Assembly: GCA_002104985.1 (NCBI GenBank)
Contig: MCGO01000197.1
Location: 1-64,000 of the forward strand
Source of the DNA: Rhizoclosmatium globosum
Lineage: Eukaryota > Chytridiomycota > Chytridiomycetes > Chytridiales > Chytriomycetaceae
Reading direction: 5' to 3'
DNA: 64,000 bases
The position numbers and the translations under genes were made by a program. The notes beneath the pieces were generated by a model. It was not told where the DNA came from. It made no database searches and worked only from the letters and a program-made list of their open reading frames with translations. Positions within the stretch are counted from its first letter, which is position 1; every line of letters starts with the position of its first letter. Below, in pieces: positions 18,273-29,664 of this stretch.

Positions 18273-20901
18273 TTAAGACATGATCCAAACAGCAACGCCA
18301 TCCACTTCCATCTCCTCAACCTCCCCACTTTCAACAACAAACTGCTTCACAAGTTTCCACACCTCTTCACGTCTCTCCTCTCCCAACAACATAACACCCT
18401 CCAACGCAGCGCTATTGTCCACGTCGCCTCCACGTGATGCACGTCTTTGACGTGTTGGGTTCAGGGGAAGTACCAAATCACGCACTTGGTCAATACGTAC
18501 AGAAGTGTCAATGAATTTGCTTTGGCGACGGATTTTGGCAGCTCGTTCGCGGAGCTTTTGGATTACTTCTTCGGCTGCCTCTTGAGCAAGCTTGGTGTCT
18601 TCAAGTAGAGAGCTTTCTTTCTTTCGACGGAGTATGCTTCGAGTGACTGTTGTTGTGAGGAACAGCAAAGTGGATACACAAATAGTCCAGGTTGAGTAAG
18701 TGAGAAGTTCGTCCGGGTGAGGAGTAACAACTCGTGCTAATTCTGTCAATGTTTTGTTGTAGTTTCTTGCGAGTGTTTGAATGTGATTGTTCGCAATACT
18801 CCAATATACAACAGTCTCCCTGGAGACCACGCTTGATACTTCTTTCCAAGTAACGTATACCTCTTTTGACATACTTTCTCCCTGAACTAGAAAGTCTGAC
18901 AGCAGCTTTCTCAAAGAAGCTTCAGTTTCCATGGTCACATTCTTGACAATAGGAATAATACGGTCAAAGTATTCTTTTTGTCGCTGAGCAGAGGTCACTG
19001 TTGGTTCTGGTTTTGGAGCTTCCGTTCGATGATAAGATGGTTGCTAAACGAGAGATTGAGAAATCCAAACAGACAACATAAAAACTTTGCATACCTGCAT
19101 TGAAACTGATATATGCTCCTGCTTCTCATTTTGGTTGTATTCAGCTTCGCAAAACGATGTACCCAATTGAAAAGCAAAACGGAATGGCTTTGGTGCAGAG
19201 AAATAAACATTCTTCCCGTTGAAAATGCAACCAACAACACGATCTTCTTGACAAATGACGCCTTGCGGACAATTTATACACGATGGCATCATATAATTCA
19301 TAAGGTCACGCGCAGTGACAACTTCCGCCAGCTGAAGCCGTGGTTCTGTAATACTTCCACAAAATTGGATGGAAGACCCAGTTTCAAGGTACCAAGTGAC
19401 AAGCATGAACAGAGGGGGGACTAGAAGAATGTAGCAAATCAAAGCGAAACATGGAAACATAAATCGGACTGGCTTTCCTGACCCTTCAGCAGCATCTTGA
19501 GCATAAAACTCGTTAGGGTCGGGAATATCCGTTGCGGGCTCAAAGAAAGAGCCGTCTTCATCTGGACCGTCCTCATTCTCACTGTAAAAGTCACTTTCGA
19601 CGGCTTTGATGGTGTCTGTTAGGGAGAGCTTTCGACCACGAGTGATTTCATCTCCACCAAGAGAAGAACGGCGTCTAACCGTTTCCATAACCTGCTTTCT
19701 GAGTCGTTGCTTAAGCGTCTGGGTCAACAGAGGAGAGCCAGTCGAGAGTGCGGGAGTTCCAGTACTGTTTCTTGGACTGATGGATCTATGGTTGGACGAT
19801 GAAGAGCGTCGAGGGTCTGGCGAGAACCGGATATCCTCTTCGTCAGAGTCATAACCAGTAGCAGCAGTAGGTGTTTTGGGGCAATCAAGAGGTTCCTCCC
19901 TTGCAACCGACGAAGCTTCGTAGGCGTCCAACACATCAGAATAATCCGAATCAACGGCACCTTCGTCTTCGTCGTCTCCCATTCTCTGAAAACTTTGCTC
20001 GTCCTCATCTCCTAGAACAGATTCTGCCACAATAGAATTATCTCTTTCCTGAACATCCTCGCCCTTATCCAAAGGGGCATTCACTTCTGATGCACCACAA
20101 CTACTCATGACTTCAGGAGAGTTTGTGAAATTAATTCCCTCCAGGATAGGGTTGAAATTAATGCTTGAGCGTGCAGAGGAGATGGAAGCGTTTGGACTAG
20201 ACGAAGCAGATTTTGAAGGTTTTGGCAGGCGCGACTGGCTTTTCACCGAAAGAGATGGCTGGCGTTGTTTTGAGGAATACATTGGAGGTGGGAGATCAGC
20301 AAGCAGATCCTGTCGTGGCGGGTGCAGAAGCGTCTGTGGATTTGCGGGAGGAATTGGTAGCGAAGGCGGGAGAGCCTTTTGTCTCTTGTTCTGGTCTGCG
20401 ATGGTGTTGTTGTTGTTGTTGTTCAAGGCGTGGTTTGAGTTCTCGTCCGAGTCGCGTTTTCGAGGAAGAAGCGGCGACAGACGGACTTGGTGGATGCCGC
20501 TGCTGCTCGGACGCACTCGGGCACGCGCCGCCGAGATCGAGGCGGCATTGGCGGCAACGTTTTCTCGGACTTGGTTTTGGTTTGGTTGGTTTAGTTTAGT
20601 AACTTTGGTTGGTTAAAGAACTCAAACACGTACACAGAGACACGAACTCATCCTTCAGTGCTCGGTGCGTTGGAAACGAGACGCCGCAGTCGAGGAGAAT
20701 CGACTTGAGCTCGGGTACCTGCGCATTAAAAGAAAAGTTAGTTACGTCTGCTGGGCTCCAATCCCTTGGTTTCAAAGACTACTCAACTGTGGCTTTCGTT
20801 GGGTCGAACGTTGGCTCCAGGTAGTATGCCTGTGCGCGTGCTTTCACAGGGCCAGGTTGCGATGCTGCGGCAGATGTCCGACTGTCAGACATGGAAGACA
20901 T
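18273..20901 (-). CDS. Src1/Heh1 (Man1-like) inner nuclear membrane protein
   Basis: An LEM-type inner nuclear membrane protein expected to tether chromatin to the envelope. The start is at 20901 (MSSMSDSRTS). The N-terminal HeH (helix-extension-helix) domain is split by two introns: LEPTFDPTKAT | VPELKSILLDCGVSFPTHRA...VSL | FRENVAAN. The introns are 20787-20719 (phase 0) and 20633-20570 (phase 1). A long disordered Ser/Glu-rich region follows, then a transmembrane segment FPCFALICYILLVPPLFMLV and a luminal Cys-rich part. A third intron is at 19094-19044. A second TM (STWTICVSTLLFLTTTV) is followed by the Man1-Src1 C-terminal domain (KFIDTSVRIDQVRDLVLPLN...EEVWKLVKQFVVESGEVEEM). Architecture and domain order fit Src1/Heh1. 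The next gene upstream on the same strand also carries a HeH domain. Confidence 0.85.
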
Positions 20902-20994
20902 TATTTTCAACTTCAAAACTGAGTAAACCTTCAAATTGTAAAATATATTATCAAAAGCCTAATTACAGCATTATCTTGCAAATTCGTCTTCTTA

Positions 20995-21873
20995 TTAAGA
21001 GACCATGTCAATAACATCAGCGCTGTCATTGCTCTTGCACTCCTTCAAAACATACGACTTCCCTTCCCAATTAAAAACGGCGTTCAATGGATCCACTCCG
21101 TCAGTTATACGTACAGTTATCATCTTTGGTTGTGGAAGAGGAGGTGGAGGTGGAGGTGGTGAAACAGCAGGAGCAACCACAGCCGCTTTTACGGGTCTTT
21201 TCGTTGCCTTCTTTTCAATGACACGCCCTTTAACAGGAGAACCAAAAGGAACATGCTTATCCGAAGCACGTGGCGATTCAATCGGCTTTGAAGTTGCATA
21301 GAATCCAGTTCCAGCAACACGTCCAAGGTTGAGTTTCTTCATTTCCGCGTTCAGTTTTGTTGGTGTCTTACCACGAATTGTCGGAATAGATGAGACAGGT
21401 TGGGCAATTGGAGTTGGTTCCGCGTCTTCGTGCTCCGAATCCGGCCGCATTGGCGATGATTCGCTCATTTTCAGCGGCGATGTGGAAACAAGTTGAATTC
21501 CTTCACTCGATGGCTGGACTTTGATGATGGATTCGAGAAGTTGGTTTCTTTTGCTGCTGATGTGTTGCTGGACTTGGTTGTTTGGTTTGAGTTAGTGAAC
21601 TCAGCAATCGATTCAGTTGACACACATACAGAGGGCTATATAGTCCGCCTTCAGTCCTCGGAGTGAGAATTCCACATGATTGGATGCAAGAATCGACTTG
21701 AGCTCGGCAACCTAAAGGTGGAATCGTTAGGTGTGTTACTATATCCATTTACTTACTGTCGCCTTTTGTGGGTCAAAAGAATCTCTTAAATAAGCTGGAT
21801 AAGTTGAAGCATGTAAAGGCTCGGCTGCTGGCGCCGCAGTGGCCAGTGCTGCTCCCCTTGTTCTTCCTTTCAT
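20995..21873 (-). CDS. soluble HeH-domain protein, neighbour and paralogue of the Src1-like gene
   Basis: Three exons: 21873-21757, 21711-21630 and 21572-20995, with introns 21756-21712 (GTAAGT...TTTAG) and 21629-21573 (GTATGT...CCAAG). The spliced product has an N-terminal HeH domain, LRDSFDPQKATVAELKSILA...LRGLKADYIALFQQHISSKR, then PSSEGIQLVSTSPLK, paralleling PSSSGIHQVRLSPLL in the neighbouring gene. Both introns fall at the same residues and phases as in that gene (after KAT, and inside the codon after AL/SL). The remainder is about 200 residues, basic and disordered with polyproline (SPPPPPPPLPQ), and a short C-terminal piece MITVRITDGVDPLNAVFNWE. No membrane segment is present, so it is a soluble or chromatin-side HeH protein produced by local duplication. 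Confidence 0.75.
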
Positions 21874-21922
21874 TTCAGATTTCGGACGAGTCAACTAATT
21901 CCAACGAATAAAATTTGTGCAT

Positions 21923-24549
21923 TTATTTCCTTCGCACAAGTTCTGAATAAATACTTTCAACATAGGTATCCAATGTATCCTTTCCAACATCACCCCTATC
22001 CCCTGTCCGCCGCCCCAACTCAATCCCCGCCTTCAAAACCTTCAACAGATCCATCTTGGATACCAACACTGTTCCCTCCCCAGCTGTCTGTGGATGCAAG
22101 AATGGATGTGCCAGTAACTCTGGAATAGTCATTCGCGCTTTTGGATCTCGATTTAAACAGCTTTTCATTACTTGCAACAGCGACGAGTCACTAACTTCTC
22201 CAAATGCGATATGGAAATTTGAATCAACGATGGCGTTGAGTTTCTGGACGATGGGCAGCGCGGCAAATGGCGGTTGTCCGTAGACAAGCTGATAAAGGAT
22301 ACACCCAAGTGACCATATATCGGAAGCGCGCCCTAACTATAATTCAAGAGTTTTTCAATGTCAAGATACTACATCGACGCAGCCATACCTTAAGATGCTG
22401 CCCTTTAGAATTCGATTCAGTAAACATTATAGCCTCGGGAGCCATATAATTCAGCGTTCCAGTTTGATAATCCCTTTGAATATTTGTGGTGTCACTTGGA
22501 ATAGATTTTGCAATTCCAAAATCAATCAACTTCAATTTCCCTTCAACAATCAAGAAATTGGCTGGTTTCAAGTCTGAATGGACAATCTTTTCGTTGTGGA
22601 TTTGTTGAACGGCTTGGAGCATCTGAGTCCACTGTAATCGAATGAAATTCAAGTTTCCAATCAGCGACTTGTCTTTCAAGAGCAAATGTGCCAAGTCAAT
22701 TTCTCCATACTCGAGAAGCTAGTGATGGTTTCAGTAACTCCCGTAAAAGTTCAACAGACTACAAACCAACAACAAGCTCTTCCTGTCCGCGCAAATCTCC
22801 GAATCCACAAGCGTAATGATAGCATCCGAATTAACCAGTTTCTTCAACAACTGAATCTCATTCAAATACCCTTCAATCGCAAGAGGATCCTGTCGATCCA
22901 GCTTCACTTTCTTCAGAGCGAGAATTTTCCCCGATTCTGATATGACTTTATATACTTTGCTGCTTGCCCCTCGTCCGATTAATTCGATTCGTTTGTACGG
23001 GACTCTGTTTACGGTGATGTAAAGTCCTTTGTGATTTGATTCGAGGGCTGGAGGTTTCGAAGGTATGGCGTCGCTATGCAGATAAGAAATAATATGTCAA
23101 ATGCAGAATTTGGACCGAGTGGTAAATATACCTTGCTTTTCCAGCTCGTTGAGGAACTGGTGAATCCTGAGAAAATATATCAGCTCTTATTCTCACACAT
23201 TAGCCAAGTATTACCGCTTCTTCATCCTCAGACTTAATAGGTGTTAGATACTCAAAGCTTCCAGGTTGTTTAGGTTGTTTCCCTTCTGGTGCTAATGGAG
23301 TGGTTTCTTCCTCCACTGATTTTGGTATATTTAAAGGCGCAGGTTGTCCAGTATTTCTGAATTTACTTGAGATTGATTGTATTTTGCTTTGGGAGGCTGG
23401 AACTGGGGGTAGCTCCGCTGCAGAGGTGGGCAATGTTCGAGGAAGTGGTGGATGTTCAAAGGGCTGATGAGTTGGGATAGGACGGGGATGAGAGTTATTC
23501 GATGGTTCTGCTTTCGGCGCTGCTTGACGTGGCTGTTCAGACTTAGATGCAGAGTCTGGTTCAGTAAGTTTCGGAGATGACTTTTCCACTACAAGAGGAA
23601 CAGTCGGAGATTCAACCTTAGAAGTATTATGAGCTCGTTCCTTCTGAACAGGCACTTCTATATGTGTAGAAGTGGCTCCATGCATCGGAGTTGATTGCGA
23701 AACTGAGTCAGACGGAATAGGAACTGGAGATTCGGGAACGGAAACACAAGCTGGCCGTTCACGATTATTCATACTTCGATTGAGCGAAGCCAAAAGTCGT
23801 TTCATTTTCTCTTTAGACGCGAGGCTAGCTGCTGAAGTTGCTGAAGCGGATTGAGGGGTGGGAACAACAGAGGTTGAAAGAGCTGCCTGCGGAGTCGGTG
23901 GAGGTTCTACAGTCGATTTCGCTGGCTCGGATAATGGAGCCTGAGGAGGTGCAATTTCATTCTTCGAAGAATTGAGTACATTCAATTCTTCCTTCAATGC
24001 GTCAAGTGGTTGTGCTGATACATCGATTCCAGACATCAAAATCGACTTTGCCTGGTCCATATGCCCTGTTGTTGTCGGTTTGTACGTTGTTCAGACTGGT
24101 CAATTGGTCCAACAAACCACAGCTTTGCTCAAATCGCGCCCAATGAATGAATAGCGACGCTGAAGTAGATCCCACACGAGACTTGAGGTATTTGTATTTA
24201 TCTCTAAGTTCGTCATAGCTTCCTCCTGCTTTCCTATATCGTTTTGGTGAGACTTCCAGAATCGCTAGCCTCGAGTCCTAACCTCTCCAGTTCCAAGTGC
24301 TGAAGCCATATATCCAATAGTCTAATAAACATGAGTCAATTGAGAGGTTTCGAGTGAATTGGATTTGTCACCGTCTGTCTGCTTTGAATTTATCGAGTGA
24401 TATGCTACAACATCATTAGCAGGAGTATAGACCCTTACAAAAGGCACTCACCTTGAAGTCGCAACAGCGTACAGTTTCCGTACTTCCCGGGAAGGTGCGT
24501 TGCGGTTGGCAGCCAGTTTAGCAACCCATCCGTCCAAATCAAGTGACAT
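21923..24549 (-). CDS. MPS1: MPS1/TTK spindle-checkpoint kinase
   Basis: A dual-specificity kinase that starts spindle-assembly-checkpoint signalling at kinetochores. Exon 1 (24549-24452, [17 protein letters not shown]...KLYAVATS) and following exons near 24330-24060 carry TPR-like helices ([18 protein letters not shown]), the usual N-terminal kinetochore-targeting part. A Pro/Ser-rich middle follows (24060-23200). The kinase domain lies in several exons from about 23070: a Gly-rich loop [20 protein letters not shown], catalytic Lys in [29 protein letters not shown] (HSD in place of HRD, a TTK hallmark), [20 protein letters not shown] and [12 protein letters not shown]. The end is [20 protein letters not shown]. 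It lies 49 nt from the soluble HeH gene start and 157 nt from the MTR4 stop, all on one strand. Confidence 0.93.
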
Positions 24550-24706
24550 TTCAACAGACGTTTTCGTCCGAAAAGATCAAAGAATTCCTTCCTTCACAAA
24601 ATCTCCTTCCACCCTTCTTTATTAGTTCATAAATCCACTAGTAATAAGCTGGCCGAAAATAACGAAATGATAAAAACAAAACAAAACACAGCAATGAATC
24701 CGAACC

Positions 24707-27700
24707 TCACAAATACAAACTGGATGCAAACACAATATCCCTCTTGATCTTGGTAATTCCATCAGCAAACTTGATTTCCAACTCAGTGTTACCAATGCTC
24801 TTGGCCGCATTTCCCATCTGCCTCAACAGTTCTTCAAGCATACGGAATGTTCGGATGATGCTTCCTTCGAAAACATCCGTCATTTTACAAATCGCACTGA
24901 ATTTCGCGCCTTTGCACCATGCTAGGACAACTTCCATCAATTCGGGGCGGAATGACTGGATGTACTCTTCCTCGTCCATCACGATTTTGGATTCAATTGA
25001 AACCTGAGCGATTTTGCGGGCGTGTTGTTGAAGCATCTTGAGTGGTGTCTCAAGTTCCTCCGACAGTTTCGTTGGGTTCTTTTCATTCTATCAAGGCCGT
25101 TAGTTTTTCTCACAATTGCAAAACGGGAAGCAATCTAACCTTTTCAGTGAAACAGAAACAACTCAAAAGCGCGACAGTCTGCTCGACACTCAAATCACCA
25201 AATCCACCAGCAAGCAACATCTCAGTCAACAGTAATTCATCTCCAACACTGACTTCACAAGCAACACGACCCTTCATTTCAATGACATCATTCGCAGTTG
25301 TGTATCCAAGTCTTCGAAGAACTCGTCGACGACATTTCAGTTCATCCAGCTGAAGAATAGATTCCGTGTCCTTCATCTGCTTCTTTTGCGCCTTGATCTT
25401 TCGCGCAAGATCCATTTTCAACATGTAAGCGCTAAACAGTTCAGGAAGTTCAGGAGCATCATGAAGTGGAGAAGCCTTCATTTTAGCTTCCAGCGTCTCA
25501 ATTTTCTGTGTTCAAAGTTAGATTTCGCACTCGAAGAACACTAAACACATACCCGAATCAGTTTCTTGAATTTGTCGTCCTTAATTCCCATATCCTCAAC
25601 TGGATCCAATCGTGGAACACCATCCTTTTCTAACCGCTTCTCAACCTCCTTCAACGTCTTTCGGATAACATTCCTGCTATCTACAGACTTCAAATCCTTT
25701 GGCAAGTTGATGCGCACAGCACTTAAACCATCCAATGCCGACAAAGCACATGGGACAACAACCATGTCGCCCAACAATCCAGCTGGACAAGGTGTTGGTG
25801 GAATTCCGTTCTTTTCCGTCCCAGGATTACAATGCAAGAGTACATCGACAATGTACTTGATTTCAGGAATCACTGTCACATCTTTGCTCTGCTTCACAGA
25901 TTTGTGGAAGTTGACAATCACACCCCATCCAAAGTCCAGGTCATTTCCGTTGAGAGACTCTTCTTGAATCACGTTGGCGGGAGCGGGGAGACGGATACGG
26001 GCAAGACGGCCAGGGTTGAGGAAGGGGACAACGTATGTTTCGTGATTCACAACGTCTCTGAAATCTTGACGCAGGGAGTCGAGTTGTTGACGGATTGCAT
26101 AGTATTCCTGTACTTCGTCTTCGCGGTCGATTTCCATCTTTTCATATCGACTTTCGTAGATTTCCAAGTCTGTCCCAATCAGGTTAGTCAAGGAACGAAG
26201 AACAAGTAACCCGTGAAACTTACCAGCTTGCAACTGTGGCATCTTGGTCATGTTTTGAAACTGGAAGAAAGACTGCTCAAGCATATACTCCGAGCTAATC
26301 CCCTCAATACGCATCAAGTTCAAAATCATGTTGTACGTCAAGTGGAACGCCGAGTCCAAGCGATCACTTTCACCCTTCAACATACTTTTTGCAACCGTCG
26401 GCTCAATCTTCTCATCAATCATCAGAATAACAATACCACGATCATCCAAACCACGACGACCAGCACGTCCAGACATTTGAATGTATTCACCACCAGACAG
26501 GTATCGTGTTCCAACACCATCCCACTTTTTGACACTCGTAAACACGACAGTCTTGGCCGGCATATTCAATCCAATCGAGAAAGTCTCAGTCGCAAACAAA
26601 ACCTTGATCAACCCTTCCTGGAACAGAATCTCAATGACTTCCTTTAAAATCGGCAACAATCCAGAGTGGTGAACACCGATTCCACGACGCAAAAGGGGAA
26701 GAATGTGTTCAATTTGTGGAAGTGCTCGATCATCTTCACTGAGAGATTGGATGGCATTGTTGAAGACGGATCCAACCATTTCGCGTTCAGCTTCGAGGTT
26801 AAAGTCCATTTTTGAGAGTTGTAAGGCGTTTGATTCACATTCACGTTTGAGAAGGCAAAGACAATGACGGGGTGGTAGTTTTTGAGCATAATCATGCGAA
26901 TAATCTTGAAGAGATCGGTAGGTCCTGTTACGTGTCAGTTGGGTGTGTGAGTGAGACAGTTTCGAACGAACCTCCTTTTCCAACGTCTCCCTTCTTTCCA
27001 CCCTTGGGAACCTTCTTCTTGCCTCCAACAGCAGTTGGATCTGACTCTCCCAAACTGCCGATAGCTCTTTGGAAGTTATCTTCCCTAAACACACTCTTTT
27101 CGTCAACAACCAAGTGGATTCCCTCTCCATTTGCAGGGAAGAGGTAGTGTTGCAAAGGAGTAGGTCTATAGTCTGTGTAGACAACGTGACAGGGCTGTTT
27201 GTGGATGTTTACGATCCATTGAGCGAATTGCATTGCGTTGGGGATTGTGGCGGACAAGAAGACGTGGTGGACCTTGTCGGGCAGGAGAATCAAAGTTTCT
27301 TCCCATACGACTCCTCGAGCTGATTTTGTATGTGTAAGTTAGAGAGTGTTTGTTGGATGATATTGCTCGTCTTCAACCCTCAAGAAACCATCTAAAATTG
27401 TCGATATACGATTCGCTTCGCTTATGTTCTTCACTGCACTCATGTAAGAACCTCCTGACGCATGCGGTGAACTTCGTCGAAAAATAAAGCTTCACCCATG
27501 ACACTTCACTACATTCATGCAAACAACTCCTGACGAAAGAATACATACTCTTTTCACGCATGTAGTGAACTTCATCGAAAATAACCCAACCGACTTCACG
27601 CATCATTTCCGAACCTCTGTAGAGCATAGATCTCAAAATTTCAGTAGTCATGACGAGACAGGAAGCATTTGGCGAGATGGTGACATCACCGGTCATGAGA

Positions 27701-28461
27701 CCGACATCACCAAATTCCTGCAGCAGTTCACGATACTTTTGGTTTGAGAGGGCTTTGATGGGCGAAGTGTAAATGACACGTTGTTTTTCACGCAGAGACT
27801 GAGCGATAGCGTATTCGGCAACGACTGTTTTACCGGCGGAGGTGTGGGCGGAGACCAGGACAGATTCGTTTCGTTGGATGGCGGCGATTGCAGTTGCCTG
27901 GAAAGGATCGAGAGTGAAGGGGTAGGTACGGGCAGGGACTTCCGGAGGAACGTGTTCTGAGAGAGGAATGTAATCATAGTCGTTTGGGAGAGCGACTTGG
28001 TGGCGGACCTGCATTGTTTTCGAGAGGGAGAGTTGTAAGAGTGGGCAAGAAAGCAAGCAAACGAGTATTCAAACCGAGTGACGAATGTTCAATTTTGTGG
28101 TATCAGGAGCATCAGCCGCCGTTGCCGAAGAGGAAGAAGACGAAGGCGGAGGAGCGGCGGCGCCGTGTTCAAGCGACTTTGCGGCGACAGTAAAGCTCTT
28201 TTCGACGCTCTGTTCGGTCGAGGCGGTCACGCGCACGGCTGCGGCATCCAACTTGAGCCGCTTTTCTTTTGGCGGTGGCTGCGTCTCTTTGTCCGTGGTT
28301 GTGGTTGGCGTAGTCGCTTCGCTCGCAGGTCGCTTCGATCCACTCTTCGCCTTGGACGCCGCCGCTGCTCGGAGCGATGCCGCTGAATCTACTTCAACGT
28401 CGGAGTCGTCGTCTCCAAAGCCGGAAAACAGCGCAGAGGTCTTCTGCGTGTTGCCAAACAT
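24707..28461 (-). CDS. MTR4: MTR4/DOB1 exosome RNA helicase (one frameshift)
   Basis: Ski2-like DExH RNA helicase that feeds RNA to the nuclear exosome, alone or in TRAMP. Start at 28461 ([20 protein letters not shown]). An intron of about 28078-28014 joins the N-terminus to [15 protein letters not shown]. Motifs in order: [69 protein letters not shown] and [12 protein letters not shown]. The arch domain with its KOW insertion follows, and the C-terminal helical domain ends in [17 protein letters not shown]. Further introns are near 27550-27330, 26974-26917, 26222-26174, 25552-25507 and 25140-25090. At about 26850 one A is missing from a short A-run (TCAAACGTG), shifting the frame between VIVFAFS and KRECESNAL. 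Because this gene is normally essential, a sequence error is likely. Confidence 0.92.
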
Positions 28462-29574
28462 CAAAAACACTCGGAAGAGAGAAAATCAAAAAAGAAAGAA
28501 AGGGAAAAGAACACTTCTCATTCATCATCCACATTATCACTCGTTAAAATACAGCTTTACAACTCACAGTATCTGATTCGTCTATTATTCGGTTATTTGG
28601 ATTGTCTCCTCAATAGCATTATAGCTTATAAATTACACGTTGATGTCCAATTAAGAGGTTGGCCATCAATCAAGATTGAACAATGGATATTGGCGTTCAG
28701 TATGGAGATGGGGTTGAGTCCATAAGGAAGAACCAGTGCAGTGCAAACCGTATGTACTTTAAGTCTGAGTGACGATCCCTCCATCATTACTGCACAGTTC
28801 TATCCCTCACTGTATCCAACCGAACAAATTACTTCAATCCAACAAGGAGAATAGCTCTTTCGAAAGACTCTGTTAGTGATTCACATTTCAATGCCTAGCT
28901 CAAGCGCCACCGAAAATACATAACCACCGAAAATACATAATGCATTCGCATTTAAAATATGAGGAAAGAAGATGGCATCATATATGGGGTTTGCAGAATA
29001 GCTGATCCTCACATAAAGCGCTTGGTACAAAACCAATATCCGATAATTGACCTTGGAAATACTTGAAAAGAGAAGGGAGTTGGATAAGTCGACAGGGCCA
29101 AAGTGTTGGCAGAGCAGGTAGAGCAACAGCGCCACCAAGTGCCATCCCTTACGCCACCCAGAGTTGTCCATTTTTCCAAGACACAAGCCGCTGGGAAACG
29201 TGCCATGAGTGTGACCAATCACATGGACGTGTAAAGATATGAGCACAGCGTTGTGCTAGAACTAAATGTCTAGACGATATAGGTACGACGAGATTTGGGT
29301 GCAGACTAGACGAAAGGCCTTCGAATGGTGGCACCGTCGTATACTTCTTGGCATGAGACACTTCAATTGTGAACTTGTAATTAAAGGAAGAACGATAATC
29401 TCACGGCAGAAGCAGGGACTTCATTGTTTTTGTTGACGGGAAGTTCTTGCTTGCTCAATTCCCAAATAAGGGGTGAAATTCAACAAGCGTTCCCCAGTTA
29501 CACAACCAAGCCAAAGCTCACAAAGAAGTCGCGTGACGAACACCTCGACTCATGACACGATGAGGAAAGCAGAC
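28462..29574. other. intergenic region, nothing recognised
   Basis: About 1.1 kb between the divergent MTR4 and EXORDIUM-like copy 2. The open frames on the minus strand near 28.9-29.36 kb have no recognisable domain and no supporting splice structure. It presumably contains both promoters. Confidence 0.5.
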
Positions 29575-29591
29575 GCCACCTCCGTATAAGA
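29575..29591 (+). promoter_or_regulatory. promoter of EXORDIUM-like copy 2
   Basis: GCCACCTCC immediately followed by GTATAAGA, about 75 nt before the ATG; equivalent to 47619-47636 and 2905-2929. Confidence 0.55.
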
Positions 29592-29664
29592 GCTTGGAAC
29601 GTCTTCTCAACTCAAAGTCAACCGTCCTGTGAAAAGAAAACAGTCCCCAACAACTCTTTCCAAA

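Noticed and set aside
18001..18276. Short plus-strand frame with one ankyrin-like stretch (MTPLLVAVHRSQANIVEAIL)
   Set aside because: Only about one degenerate repeat, followed by non-coding-like sequence overlapping the 3' UTR of the Src1-like gene; at most a relic.
29149..29361. Minus-strand frames between MTR4 and EXORDIUM copy 2
   Set aside because: No domain, no intron structure and atypical codons.
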